64,000 bases of DNA, from contig OX465579.1 of the NCBI GenBank assembly GCA_950022655.1, positions 78,689,193-78,753,192 on the forward strand. Direction: 5' to 3'. Both the position numbers and the translations under genes were made by a program. The DNA is from Alentia gelatinosa (lineage: Eukaryota; Annelida; Polychaeta; Phyllodocida; Polynoidae). Shown here in pieces: positions 1 to 10,375 of the stretch. Every line of letters begins with the position of its first letter. The first letter of the stretch is position 1. A model generated the notes under the pieces. It worked only from the letters and a program-made list of their open reading frames with translations, searched no databases and had not been told where the DNA came from.

Positions 1-43
1 ATCACAAGACCAGGGGTACACTGATCAATATGATTTTCACTAT

Positions 44-1250
44 ATGATTGTACTATTGTACAAAATTAAAGGTAATCCAGTGTACTTACGTGAGGCCAAA
101 CGTTTAGGAAAGGTCATTAAGGTATCTACGGCCAATGTTCGCAATGAGTTTTGCAAATTGAGTATTGATGGTTCTATGACAAATCCTAATGGATTTTGGC
201 GCTTAGTAAATGGTATCCTATCACCTGAAGGACAAAATACAGACTGCTCATTGGTAGAAGAGGAGATGGGTAATGAAGTGGATTTAGGGGAAACCTCAGA
301 TTATATTAACAAATATTTCACTGAGGGGGAAACTGTTATAAAATAGGGATAAATCTAGTTTTACTAGGCGACTTCATGAGCTCAATGAACAAAGTGTTCC
401 ACGACCAAAGGCTTTAAGACTTTTTACAAAAAGTGATGTAGAAGGCTTAGTGAAGGATATTTGCATTCATAAGAGTTCCGGCATTGACGGGGTATCTGGT
501 AGAGTGATAAGAGACACCATGTTGATATCACTAACTGAGTTTACATACCTGTTCAATCAGTCTCTAGACAGGGGTCGCATTCACAGGAAATGGAAGGTTG
601 CAAGGGTAATGCCAATTCCGGAAGGCAGTAAGAGGCGAAGTATAGCTAAATGGAGACCTATTTCACTACTTCCTGTACTGAGGAAAGTACTTGAGAAGTT
701 GATGTATACCATAATATATTAGGAGGTAGAAAAGGCGCGAGACAGGCACCAGCTAGTATCTATTAATGGTATCAGGTCATCATTGGCAGAAACCTTTTTT
801 ATGGAGTGCCTCAAGGCTCCGTCCTGGGGCCACTTTTATCTATTATGTTCGTTAATGACATGTGGGAAGGTATTGTTGTTTGTACATACATCCAATCCTA
901 GGGGTTCTGATTGATTCAGCTCTATTACCTTTAGGCCTCACCTGAAGGAAACTGTTAGGAGTATTAATTCACGTCTGTTCAAACTGTGTAAATTGATGAG
1001 AGGTGTTAGTGTAGAAGTAGCTAAGACAATTTATATAACAATCATTCGGCCAATGTTAGAGTATTGTGCTTTTCTGATTGATGGAGCCACACAGATTGAT
1101 ATAGACAGCTTCCAATTGTTAAAAAATAGAGCGCTGCGCATTGTTCAGGGATACTACCAGCAGAGACAGAGGGTTGATGCCCTGCATGAGAAATACCATG
1201 CTGATTAACTAGACTGTCGCAGAAATATGCTCCAATACTCAACATGTTGC
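44..1250 (+). pseudogene. Decayed LINE ORF2 (reverse transcriptase) remnant
   Basis: Broken reading frames on the plus strand spell successive parts of a non-LTR reverse transcriptase. A pre-RT segment (FWRLVNGIL, YINKYF) lies at 44-346. RT fingers (SSGIDGVSGRV, KWRPISLLPVLRKVLEKLM) lie at 450-720. The palm motif GVPQGSVLGPLL can be read near 800-840, and a thumb/C-terminal segment (IIRPMLEYCAFLIDGA) lies at 993-1208. The YADD box is not readable, and stops and frameshifts separate every piece, so this copy is dead. The segments align in order with the minus-strand RT at 10376-12340, so both belong to related CR1/L2-group LINEs. The left end may continue outside the window. Family assignment is inference from motifs. 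Confidence 0.85.
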
Positions 1251-1259
1251 CTCTAAAAG

Positions 1260-2600
1260 GGAATTTAAGGTAGTTTTAAAAAGGAAATCATCAGTGTATG
1301 AGTGGTTGTAACAACAACATTTCAAAAATATTCCGAGTGTTGTGTTGGAACGAGTGCAATTTAACCTACAACCCCATAATAAGTCATCACAGTATACTCT
1401 GTTTATACTATGTTCATTATGGATTGTCTACTCTCGATGTAACCTGAACGAATCTTCAGTGGTAGATCTGCCTGATTTGACAGAACTGGTTGAAATAAAA
1501 GATTTAAAAAAAATCTACCATGGAGGTTTATTACTGAAGACGATTTGTACGGTACTTGTAATACTGCAGAATTACGCAACTAATTAATCATCGCTTTGTT
1601 TGGATTGACTCAGTTCATTAAAACAAGTTAAAAGGTCTCATTGTTTATCTTATGTGCCTCTGGGTGTAGGTGTGTGGTTATCGTGCATCGATGGCTGATT
1701 CACATCTAGCAGTTCTACGAAAATATTACAAGAGTTAAAGTATTTCACAGAGAGTCAAAGACCGTTGTACGATTTACCTGATTATGTGACTGATAGTAGT
1801 TCCCAGGACTTAATGCCCCAAAGATTTGGCGTAAAATTATGTCGTTTCTTCTACGTATTTGAATTGGTGGGACCATGTATTAGCTACGGATTTGGAACGT
1901 ATTTGATTGCTTTGCTTTAACGTTTTAGTACGCTTCTCAACGTTCATCAACGCTTATTTACGCTTCTGTACGCATTGTGGCGTTTTTCAGCGCATTCCGG
2001 CTTTCCTTTACGTATCTCCGCGTTTTTCGGCGTACTTTGAGATTTCAAAATGCATAGAAGAACGTAGACGTGCATACAAGAAAAAACGCCGTTTATTACG
2101 CCAGTGTGACTGGGGCATAAGAAACAACCTTTAAGGCCCCCCACAACGGTACAACATATCTGCAGTTTTCCACATATTTGCTTCTTAAATAATCTGATGC
2201 CAATAGGAAAAAAGCAGGTGCTATAAGCTATTACGAGTAACGTCAACCATGCGCTTGTCTCTTGTCTCTATCATTATTAACAGGTGGAACACCCGCTTTT
2301 GACAGTCGTAACCTTGTCACGACAGAAAAACACCTCCCAGTTTTCCGTATGGTATTAATACCTTATAACATATATCGCAAAACGGTCCATATTCACAGTA
2401 TATATGCGTCACGGGTATATAATAAAGATTGATGAACTTCACTTTTCATGCTGTGAAAATATGTAGTGATTAGAAAAATCCACCTCAGGAAATGATAATT
2501 ATATATGGATACTTCATATACGAGAACGACCAGTTCCATTTTACTTTTTTGGTTTTGATCCCACTGTTTGTGACTTGATCATTTGATAGTGTGTAGGCCT
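1260..2600. other. Noncoding stretch, no gene seen
   Basis: The open frames here are short, unrelated to families I know, and lack splice-site support. The first 300 bases may be the decayed tail of the LINE to the left. At about 1919-2040 CG-containing motifs recur roughly every 11 bases (see findings). If the GNAT exon at 2607 is real, this stretch is part of its first intron. Confidence 0.5.
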
Positions 2601-2606
2601 ACTTAC

Positions 2607-2781
2607 TGATTACTTCACCATTGGATGTTTCTGCCACAACCACACCTTCAGGGAAATTATCAAACTGGAAGAGGAGATGTTCCAAGCTAACTGACCAGCC
2701 TTCGTCTAGCATTAGCTTCTGTACAGCAGGCATGTCCTCTCGTTTGCCTGGGCGCACTGTATATCCACAGTTCTCTGCCAT
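2607..2781 (-). CDS. First coding exon of a GNAT-family N-acetyltransferase
   Basis: The exon runs from an ATG in a good context (AAAATGG) to a consensus donor GTAAGT at 2606-2601. It encodes 58 codons plus one base. The peptide has the start of the GNAT fold: a first strand with TVRPGKREDMPAV, a helix with QKLMLDEGW, a second helix around LEHLLFQFDNFP, then a strand VVVAET. This resembles the N-terminus of small acyl-CoA N-acyltransferases. The acetyl-CoA-binding part would be in later exons to the left, and none is visible down to position 1, so intron 1 would be at least 2.6 kb and would contain the LINE remnant. It could be a broken gene copy. The substrate cannot be predicted. Confidence 0.65.
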
Positions 2782-2789
2782 TTTCACTT

Positions 2790-4140
2790 CCAGCCACTGT
2801 TCACTTGTGGCCCACCCGCAAACCCAAACTGTTACTGATAATCGCACTCTGATCCTGACTCTGACCCGGACGTGACCACTTAAAAGTAGGTCGACAGTTA
2901 GACTGGTTCCCTGCCCAAATGAAACTAATGATATTAAGCTAATGATATTTCCATTTACAATGGATCTGCGCGGTACCTCTAAAGTACAATAAACTCTCAC
3001 ATAATAATTCCAATTTTTCTGGGGTAGAGATCACCTTGTGTTGTATATCTTTACCCTAAAAAAATCTTTTTTACAAGACTGTTTTAAGACTGTTGCCATC
3101 TTCTGTTGTGGACAGGGCTGGTTACTCTGGCTATATATCACCGCACCGTCTTCTGTGGTGGGCTAAACATTTCCTACTATTCTTGATTCTTGTTGGGAGG
3201 CAAACGTATATCTCAGTATACCCTTGAGGGGTCCCTATTTCTATGTGAGAGAGGGTAATAACTAGTTTTGCCCGGATCACTTCATGCAATCCGTGCCCCC
3301 CCCCCCCCCCCCGAGCCATGATTACTCCCTACTATTCTTCACGCTCGACAATTTCGACTAGCCTGGAAGCCTGGCCTAGTCACATTATAGGCCAGGTAAT
3401 GGGTTCCATTTTTATGGTGCACTATGGGTAACGCCTCCATCACTTGCACTCTCCGAGCAGAGATCCTGTACTCTACTTCCGCAAAAGATCTGCTAGGAAA
3501 GTGACACACAGAGACTTTAGAGCCTAAACTGGCCTCAGACCCTGTATCCTTTTCTTTTTATTCCATTTATTTCATCTGGACTTGTATTATCTTCCTTACA
3601 GTCAGTACAGCAGGATTGCTGATTGTAACACTTTTAAATTGATATATTTATGTTGAGATCTAGCCTGGATTCAAAAACAAATTTAATGTCTGGCTCTATG
3701 ACCTAATAAAATAAAAGAAGAAAAAAAGACTTGAGTAAGTCTATGTAGAGCCAAGAGAGGTTTTAGTGACTACAGACCAACCGCCTCCCCGTGCCCACTC
3801 CCACCCCCACCCCCACACTACTCTCTGACTTCTACTAACAATGAGACACTGATGGGCCAGATTCCTTACATAGCACGGAGCCAGCAAACCTGTTTGACCA
3901 GTTATTAACCCTTGTGCTTTTAGTGACCACAGGCTGATTCAAGACTGTTGTAAGACTGATACAAGACTTGTCACGCTACCTAAAATTGAGTTATATTTAT
4001 GTCTGGATTGGAAGCTAACCCAGTTGCCGCGTTACCGTTACCGCGTTACCATTACACCGTACAGTTGTGCGGTCCATAACTATCAAAAATGTCCATAACT
4101 ATCAAAAATGACTAGGTTTGAGACTTACGGACGTTCGTCA
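2790..4140. other. Noncoding stretch with a poly-C run
   Basis: No convincing coding region. It includes a 17-base C homopolymer at 3296-3312, a C-rich stretch near 3790-3825, a short repeated GCGTTACC motif near 4028-4050, and an immediate direct duplication of about 20 bases at 4072-4111. The region just upstream of the GNAT start (2782-3000) would be its promoter or 5' UTR, but no defined box is visible. Confidence 0.5.
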
Positions 4141-4147
4141 TGTCCAT

Positions 4148-4755
4148 AAAGGGGGGTACCCACTGCTTCCGACACACTCCGACAAGGCTTACAACACATT
4201 ACGACAAAGAAAATCCCTGTCGGAAGGGCTCTGTCGGAGTGTGTCGCAGTGTGTTTGTTTGTTTTTTGTTTGTTTTGGTAGTTTAACGTCCAATTTGTTC
4301 AATTAGACTTACTTTGGGTTTGATCGAATCTATGAGATGAATGTAGGAGAAATCCCACCCCTACACATTTACCGAGGTGAGAGTTCTTTTACTTCCCACA
4401 CCACATAGACATGGTATGAGAAGGATTGGCCTTTGATATAGCAGTAAATCTACCACTGCTGGGGGGTGAAGGAGAAAAGTGGCTGCAGTGGGATCTGAAT
4501 CAACAAAGTCCCATGCTCCTTACCACTGAGCTATCTCCCTACCCACGCCGGTCGCTTTAGTTATGCTTGCGTGCAAGCATATCCAGTCTGCACCACGAGG
4601 AGGCGAGGCGACCAAGAGGGTGAACAGATTGGTAATTTCTGTCCACCCCAGCAGACCTCGCAGTGTGTCATAAAGCCTTGTCGGAGTGTGTCGTAAAAGA
4701 AAAAGAGGGAGTTAATCGGTGGGAACGAAATCGTACAGTGTGTTTTCCACTTTAA
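4148..4755. mobile_element. Inverted-repeat element rich in CGACA/TGTCG motifs, split by a SINE
   Basis: The left end AAAGGGGGGTACCCACTGC resembles the left end at 5041 and, inverted, the right end at 32312-32326. The inside repeats CGACACACTCCGACAAGGC-type units and their reverse complements, so the element can fold back. A SINE (4255-4657) is inserted in it and duplicated TCGCAGTGTGT. The right end is degraded (a TTTCCACTTTAAA-like end near 4750). It has no coding capacity. Boundaries are approximate. Confidence 0.6.
4255..4657 (-). mobile_element. tRNA-derived SINE, copy 1, with 11-bp target duplication
   Basis: Flanked by the direct repeat TCGCAGTGTGT at 4244-4254 and 4658-4668. On the minus strand it carries a tRNA-like promoter region: the A box TAGCTCAGTGG matches consensus, followed by a degenerate B box GATTCAGATCC. 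A body and a 3' tail ending in AAAC-type repeats follow. About 110 bases precede the A box. The last 41 nt before the tail (4277-4317) match the 3' end of the RNase H LINE at 8830-8870 with one mismatch, which points to LINE-tail parasitism. Related copies are at 18649-19485, 21166-21286 and 23445-23745. Confidence 0.85.
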
Positions 4756-4875
4756 ATGACAGCGGCCCGTAAGGTTAGAGTGCTGGCGCGGACGTTTGAT
4801 AGACTGTTATTCAACGACTTTTTAAGTAATTTAATTTATTCAAGGCATATAATAATAAGCAAATATCCTAACTGT

Positions 4876-4986
4876 AGGTGAAACGTTTATTGTTCTCGGT
4901 CAATAACGGAAAATATACGGCCTCCTACCTATGGCACCAGACCGTATATTTTCCGTTATTGACCGAGAACAATAAACGTTTCGCCT
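4876..4986. repeat. Long hairpin, 45-nt arms with one mismatch
   Basis: Arms 4876-4920 and 4942-4986 are reverse complements apart from one position, around a 21-nt loop. The arms include AACGTTTATTGTTCTCGG and its complement. No protein is encoded. It may be a foldback element or a recent palindromic duplication. Confidence 0.9.
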
Positions 4987-5085
4987 AGCGTAATGACGTT
5001 TCCTAATATTATAGTCTATTTACGTGTAATAGACATAGTTAAGGGGGGTGTCCACTGCGCTCCCGACACACTACGACAAGCGTTA

Positions 5086-5510
5086 GAGGGTGCGTCCACC
5101 AACTACGACAGTGCTGCGACACGCGCCGACAAGAAATTTCCAATCGGTGCCTTATCGCAGCCCTCTCCTGAGGAGAGGAGCTCTACGACAGCATTGTCGG
5201 GGCATGTCGGGAAGAGCAAGCTCCACCTAAATTTTCTATCGCAGACCTCTGCGACAACCTCCCGACATGACACGACAAGGCTCTAAAATCGAACATGTTC
5301 GATTTTGTCGTAGCCTTGTCGGAAGGCCCCCGACAACCTCCCAACAAGCTTTGTGTCGCAGCCTGTCGGGGCCTTGTCGTAGCCTCTTGTCGGGAACTAT
5401 GGTCCACCAACCATGACAAGGCTACGACATGCCTTCCAATCGTAGAGCTGTCGTGGACCTTGCCGGAAAGCCGTTGTCGCAGCCCTGTCGTGGTTGGTGG
5501 ACGCACCCTC
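5086..5510. mobile_element. Palindromic MITE with TTA target duplication
   Basis: Terminal inverted repeats of about 26 bp (starting GAGGGTGCGTCCACCAAC) are flanked by TTA at 5083-5085 and 5511-5513. The whole 425-bp element is a near-palindrome packed with TGTCGTAG/CTACGACA motifs. Its centre is a perfect 22-bp palindrome at 5285-5306. A 3-bp TTA duplication is typical of the PIF/Harbinger superfamily, so a Harbinger-type MITE is a reasonable inference. It has no coding capacity. Confidence 0.8.
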
Positions 5511-5655
5511 TTACGATACAGAATCAAACGTTTTGGTTTTTTTTTGGCGTAGCCCTTCCGACAAATTCAAACATGTTTGAAAAATCGTAGAGGTCGGCTT
5601 GTGTCATACTGTGTTGGGAGTATTCCGTACTATGTAAAAGCTATCTAAAGATTGT

Positions 5656-5812
5656 TAAACAGTTTCTTTTCCCGATTATTGAATATGTGGACATTGTACA
5701 CTTGAATATGACTAAAGGAATGCAACATAAGTTACAGGTATGTGTAAACCGAAGCCTTAGAGTGGTTAAAAGAATAAGAGACTCAAGAGTCATGAGCCAT
5801 GTTGGAGTGTGA
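5656..5812 (+). pseudogene. LINE reverse-transcriptase C-terminal fragment
   Basis: One frame reads FPIIEYVDIVHLNM followed by HKLQVCVNRSLRVVK. This is the conserved thumb-to-C-terminus signature of Jockey/CR1-type LINEs (ILPYLEYG followed by LQNRALR). Only about 50 codons remain, bounded on both sides by repeat sequence. It differs clearly from the LINE at 10376-12340. Confidence 0.6.
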
Positions 5813-5987
5813 TGCAGTGTGTCGAAAGCCGTGTTGGAACAGTGTGTCCACCACCACTACGACAAAAACCCAAAACGTTCGATTCTGTGTCGTAACGCAT
5901 GTTCTAACCGTGTTACATCTTAACCCTTCAAAATAAAAAAATACGTTTTATATATGTTGTGGTCATTTGAAGACTTTTCAAGTGATT

Positions 5988-7228
5988 GAAAAGATTTTTC
6001 ATATATGAACTCCATATTCCATTAGGATTCTGTAACTGCTGTAGTTTATTCCAATTTTGGTTACCATGGCAACCGTTCCTTCTTTTTTTCAGGGGAAATT
6101 GCATTTTTTGCAGAAAGTTCTTGAATAACATGACTTTACAGTGGTCAGTCATCAAACTCTGAGGGGAAAAATTCATCAATATATCTTTCGGTAAATAGGG
6201 TTAACAATCTGGAAGGTTTTTACTTTCTTTGGTTGGCATAGTGAACCTCAAAATCGGGTATGAAGGCACTATCAAAGAGGCACCTGACCAGTCACGTAAA
6301 GGTAATGCACCAACGTTTTTAGGTGAATTTATTACAAAAAGGGCCTTTGATACATCTTTTGCCCGTTTCTCAAGTTTTTGACTGGTTGAAAAGATTTTTC
6401 ATATATGAACTCCATATTCCATTAGGATTCTGTAACTGTTGTAGTTTATTCCAATTTTGGTTGCCATGGCAACCGTTCCTTCTTTTTTTCAGGGAAAATT
6501 GCATTTTTTGCAGAAATTTCTTGAATAACATGAATTTGCAGGGGTTAGTCATCAATCTTTGAGGGGAAAATCCATCAATATATCTTTCAGTAAATAGAGT
6601 TAACAATCTGGAAGGTTTTTACTTTCTTTGGTTGCCATAGTGAACCTCAAAATCAGGCAGAAGGCACTATCATAGAGGCACCTGACCAGTCACGTAAAGG
6701 TAATGCACCAATGTTTTTAGGTGAATTTATTACAAAAAGGGCCTTTGATACATCTTATGCCCGTTTCTCAAGTTTTTGACTGGTTGAAAAGATTTTTCAT
6801 ATATGAACTCCATATTCCATTAGGATTCTGTAACTGTTGTAGTTAATCCAATTTTGGTTGCCATGGCAACCGTCCCTTCTTTTTTTTCAGGGAAAATTGC
6901 ATTTTTTGCAGAAATTTCTTGAATAACATGAATTTGCAGTGGTTAGTCATCAATCTTTGAGGGGAAAATCCATCAATATATTTTTCAGTAAATAGAGTTA
7001 ACAATCTGGAATGGTTTTATTTTCTTTGGTTGCCGTAGTGACCCTCAAAATCGGGTACGAAGGCACTATCATAGACGCACCTGACCAGTCACCTGAAAGT
7101 AATGCACCAATGTCTTTAGGTGAATTTATCACGAAAAGGGCCTTTGATACATGTATTGCCTGTTTCTCAAGTTTTTGACCGAAAGAAAGGATTTTTCATA
7201 TATGAACTCCATATTTCATTAGGAATCT
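5988..7228. repeat. Tandem repeat, about 399-bp period, 3.1 copies
   Basis: The anchor GAAAAGATTTTTCATATATG recurs at about 5988, 6388, 6786 and (mutated) 7185, giving periods of 400, 398 and 399. Copies 2 and 3 are more alike than copy 1. Small open frames on both strands recur with the period and look like chance frames in AT-rich DNA. It is not related to the 41-64 kb satellite as far as I can see. Confidence 0.9.
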
Positions 7229-7229
7229 C

Positions 7230-8000
7230 ACAGTCTGGGTGGCCTCTGGTGGCTGCCGCAGATTCAACGGGATAGATACCAGGGGTATCACCATCGGCTG
7301 AATCTGGGCCTGGCTTGCTTGGGTCTCTGAGGCTTTCGCCTCAGTGTCCTGAGCAACCTTTAGGGTGTAATCACGCACTCGTACTCCATGAGTTGTTGTA
7401 CGCTGCCCCTAAACTTGTTCATGTTAGTGACAACCTGGTTGACTAAATGCTCCAGGTAAGTTGAGATGTGCTGCGGTTCCCAGTTTCCTACCTTATCGGT
7501 GCTAGTGTAGGTCTCGGTAGTGTCTTGGAATACACATACCTTGATGCAGATGCAACTGTAGCAGTGGAAGCCTACGGTGCAGGCTGCGGTTCCTTCTGCT
7601 TCGCTGCCGCCTTGGGGACAAGCCCAGCTGGAGAGGGAAGAGAAGGGAAATCCTCCTCCATCGCAGCCCCACCAGTCCCTTTGGCATCTGTGCCTTTCTC
7701 TTTCGGTCTGGCACCAGCAGTGCTTGTCTTTGCCGAAGCTTCAGAGGAGACTGCTGCCTTTTCAGGTTCCTTAGAGGATTTCTCCCCCTTGGAAGTGTCA
7801 GAGCTCTTGTGGTCAGGATTCACCTTCGCTGTTCCTGTCTTCAAGGAATGTAAAACATCCCCCAAAGTTACACTACTTGGTGTCCGGCTCCTGTCTGACC
7901 GACCAGACCACGAGTCCTCCTCTGAGTCTTCTTCAGAGCAGGCTTTTTCTGTGGGCACAATGGGAATGGGAGTTGGCGGGGATTGCCAACCCAGAGCTGA
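7230..8000 (-). pseudogene. Broken acidic/helical coding remnant (retroelement ORF1-like)
   Basis: Reading leftward, one frame begins after a stop near 8010 and runs to 7572. It has an acidic run (EEDSEED), a Ser/Lys/Ala-rich linker and a MEEDFPSLPSP motif. A second frame, split by a one-base shift near 7375, gives a helical segment (WEPQHISTYLEHL, NKFRGSVQQLMEYE, then RDYTLKVAQD). This mix of acidic linker and helices resembles the ORF1/Gag-like protein of some LINEs and could belong to the RNase H LINE next door. The similarity is compositional, not a confirmed homology. Confidence 0.4.
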
Positions 8001-8129
8001 AGAGTTTGGTAGATGGTTGGGTCATGAGCCAGATGCCTGCTTCTACCGGTCCTGTGGTAACACCTTCCCCGGATGAAACCCAGGCCGTATGGGGTCAGCA
8101 GACGGTGGCGGTGGCACACCTGCAGGGGT

Positions 8130-8453
8130 AGAAACTGCATGAATGTAGACTCTGATCCCTCTACCAACAAGCTGGTAGTTGCCCCTGCTTCCTCGGAAAA
8201 AAGGGCGGAGCCAAAGGGAAAGGAGAAGGGCGATAAACCCGCCTCACAGCCGGCTAGACCTACCTCCTCAGATCAGGCTCAGACATCCCGGTCTGAGACT
8301 GATAGCCATGTGTCCCGTCGGAGAAAACACAAAACTCACACAACCAGGGAAGCTGCTGAGACGAAAGCCATGGCAGACAAAGTGGCCCGCGCTGAGAAGT
8401 TGCAATCCAGCTCCTCAGAGGAGGACTATTTATTGGTGGTGCATCCCTTATAA
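8130..8453 (+). pseudogene. Low-complexity charged open frame, uncertain
   Basis: An open frame rich in K, E, S and P (SEKRAEPKGKEKGDKP, then SRRRKHKTH, then SSSSEEDY) ends at 8453. Its composition resembles the minus-strand remnant to the left, so it may be an inverted piece of the same kind of retroelement ORF. I do not recognise a domain and cannot exclude a chance frame. Confidence 0.25.
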
Positions 8454-8459
8454 ATTTAT

Positions 8460-8808
8460 GTATTGCTGAGTGGTCCAGCAGTTATTTTTCAAAGTTATTT
8501 CGGCAATATCTTTGTGCCATGTTCAACTGCAACCTAAATATGTTGACAGGCTTGATGCTGTTTGAGATATTGACACCAATTACAGCGTAATGGGTCAAAA
8601 GAAACAGTTTATACAATCAAAAGAAAAGGTTAATCATCTTCCTCCTGCAAACTGGTTAGACTTCTTACTAGTTGAATATGATAAAATAAAACTATTTTGC
8701 TTCCTTTGTAATGACATGAGGATAGTCCTCTTCATAGTGACAGCAAGGAAATCAGATTCCATACCTCCCATCCAAGGTGCTCTAAACCAGCATCTGTCAA
8801 TAGCTGAT
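8460..8808. other. Noncoding spacer, nothing recognised
   Basis: Short frames exist on both strands but carry no motif. The stretch ends at the GTTT repeat that marks the 3' end of the neighbouring minus-strand LINE. Confidence 0.5.
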
Positions 8809-10165
8809 GTTTGTTTGTTTGTTTGTTTGGGTAGTTTAATGTCCAATTTGTTCAATTAGACTTACTTTGGTTTACTTTACTCAAATTTGCATATCCTTTT
8901 GGGAGAAAAAGTTATGCTGACTGGTTAATCCAGGCATCTTACTTTTCTCAATCATATCTTATCGAAAATCTTACATTCCCTGAGGAAGTCAAGAATTTCT
9001 TTCTTCCCAGTGTTATGGAAAACACTGCGCATTGTTGGCGCATTCTTAAGGAATTTCTTCCTGTTCTCTTTGAAGGCCTGACAGCATAGCATGAGATGTT
9101 TTACACTCAGCGGAGTGTTGCATGTCTGGCACACAGGTGCTACTTCACCTCTTAGGAGATGCCCATGTGTCAGTTTGGTGTGCCCGGTCCGCAGACGGGT
9201 CAGTTTCACCTGTTCAGTTCGTGTCAGGTTGTCTTTCCTAAAGTTTTGGCTAGTAGCCACTACAATTTCTCGTAGTTTGTTGTCTCTGGTGCAGTTCCAG
9301 AGTTTCTGCCAAGTTTTGTGAATGTGCTCCTTGGCCATTGGTTTCAGGTCTGTATGTGGAACCGTGTGGGCTCCAACTTGTCTGCTTAGTCCACTTTTGG
9401 CTGCTTGATCTGCAGCTTCATTTCCTTCGATTCCGATATGACTCGGCAGCCAACACATGGCCACCTCTTTGCCATGTTCTCTCTTTAGGTCTGTGTATGA
9501 CAGTTTGATGTCTCTGATGACAGCATTCTTTGCATCATGCTGTCCAATGGATTGTAGACAAGATTTAGAGTCTGAGAAGACTATAAATTTCTTGTGTTGT
9601 GACATTTTCATCCAAGTCAAGGCATGCAATATAGCATTGGCCTCAGCAGTGAAAATGCTGCTCTTGCCATGGAGGGCTTTCTTCAGGTCGCCGTATGGTG
9701 TATGGACTCCATAACCAACACGGTTACCGTCTTTTGAGCCATCGGTATACACGGGTACATGGTCTTTGAAACATTTCCTTATGGTCTCATAGTCCTTCAG
9801 AAAGACACTTTCAGGGGTGTCACCTTTCTTGTTTTTTGCCAGGTCAAAGAGGATGGAGGGAGTTTCCTGGTCCCATGGAGGGGTTTCAGGTGGCCGCTCA
9901 CCTCTTATTCTTTTCATTGGGATGCCTGCTTCTCGGTATTGAGCTCGTGCTCTGACCGGGAATGGTTTTATGGCATTTGGGTTGTCTTTGTACATTTGTT
10001 GATTTTCTTTGAAAATCAAGTTGTAGGCTGGGTTTCTTGGGTTGGCCCTAACTCTCATAGAGTATTGTAGAGACAGTCCCTCCCGTCGCAGATGGAGTGG
10101 GGGGATTCCTGCTTCTACATACAGGCTTTGGGCAGGTGTTGTTCTAAATGCTCCTAGGCTGATGA
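8809..10165 (-). mobile_element. 5'-truncated RNase H-encoding LINE (I/Nimb-like), 3' end
   Basis: The element contains the RNase H ORF plus a 3' UTR of about 140 nt ending in an AAAC repeat (GTTT on the plus strand, 8809-8829). Coding homology begins abruptly at about 10160 with a GAFRTTPAQSLYVEAG motif, which is the usual junction between RT and RNase H in I-superfamily LINEs, so the RT and upstream parts are missing. The poly(A) of another LINE lies immediately upstream (10167-10184), so truncation or secondary insertion made this junction. Confidence 0.8.
8952..10160 (-). CDS. LINE RNase H domain and C-terminal zinc-knuckle-like region
   Basis: The frame is open from the truncation point to a stop at 8952; the first ATG is at 10058, but the homologous frame extends upstream of it. 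RNase H catalytic motifs appear in order: VYTDGS (Asp), FTAEANAI (Glu), FSDSKSCLQSI (Asp) and WLPSHIGIEGNEAAD (His/Asp). In an intact element this domain would remove RNA from the RNA/DNA hybrid during target-primed reverse transcription. The C-terminus has CQTC then HLMLCC, a Cys/His cluster typical of I/Nimb and Jockey-like LINEs. The frame is uninterrupted, so the insertion is probably young even though it lacks RT. It is not a host gene. Confidence 0.85.
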   Translation of the reverse strand, partial: SLGAFRTTPAQSLYVEAGIPPLHLRREGLSLQYSMRVRANPRNPAYNLIFKENQQMYKDNPNAIKPFPVRARAQYREAGIPMKRIRGERPPETPPWDQETPSILFDLAKNKKGDTPESVFLKDYETIRKCFKDHVPVYTDGSKDGNRVGYGVHTPYGDLKKALHGKSSIFTAEANAILHALTWMKMSQHKKFIVFSDSKSCLQSIGQHDAKNAVIRDIKLSYTDLKREHGKEVAMCWLPSHIGIEGNEAADQAAKSGLSRQVGAHTVPHTDLKPMAKEHIHKTWQKLWNCTRDNKLREIVVATSQNFRKDNLTRTEQVKLTRLRTGHTKLTHGHLLRGEVAPVCQTCNTPLSVKHLMLCCQAFKENRKKFLKNAPTMRSVFHNTGKKEILDFLRECKIFDKI

Positions 10166-10375
10166 ATTTTTTTTTTTTTTTTTTATTTGAAGTGTTTATT
10201 CAAATTCTGAACTACAGTCCAGTTCTTCCATTTGAAGAGTGCGGTGCAACCTGTACATTACGAGCATCTTAACATTAGCATAAACTGAAAAAAAAAAACC
10301 AAAAAAAAAACAAACATATATATATATATAATAATACCCCTATATACAATCCCATCCCACCTGACCAACAAACCC

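Larger units (their letters stand above)
5041..5910. mobile_element. CGACA/TGTCG-rich inverted-repeat element, composite
   Basis: It begins with GGGGGGTGTCCACTGC right after TTAA (5039-5042). A second CGACA-rich segment at about 5814-5910 resembles 32218-32290. It is interrupted by the nested foldback at 5086-5510 and by a LINE fragment at 5656-5812. The right end is not clear. Short open frames on both strands are by-products of the repeats. Confidence 0.55.

Noticed and set aside
7468..8076. A 202-codon plus-strand frame rich in Ala, Ser and Gly
   Set aside because: It is the antisense of the acidic minus-strand remnant; its composition follows from that frame.
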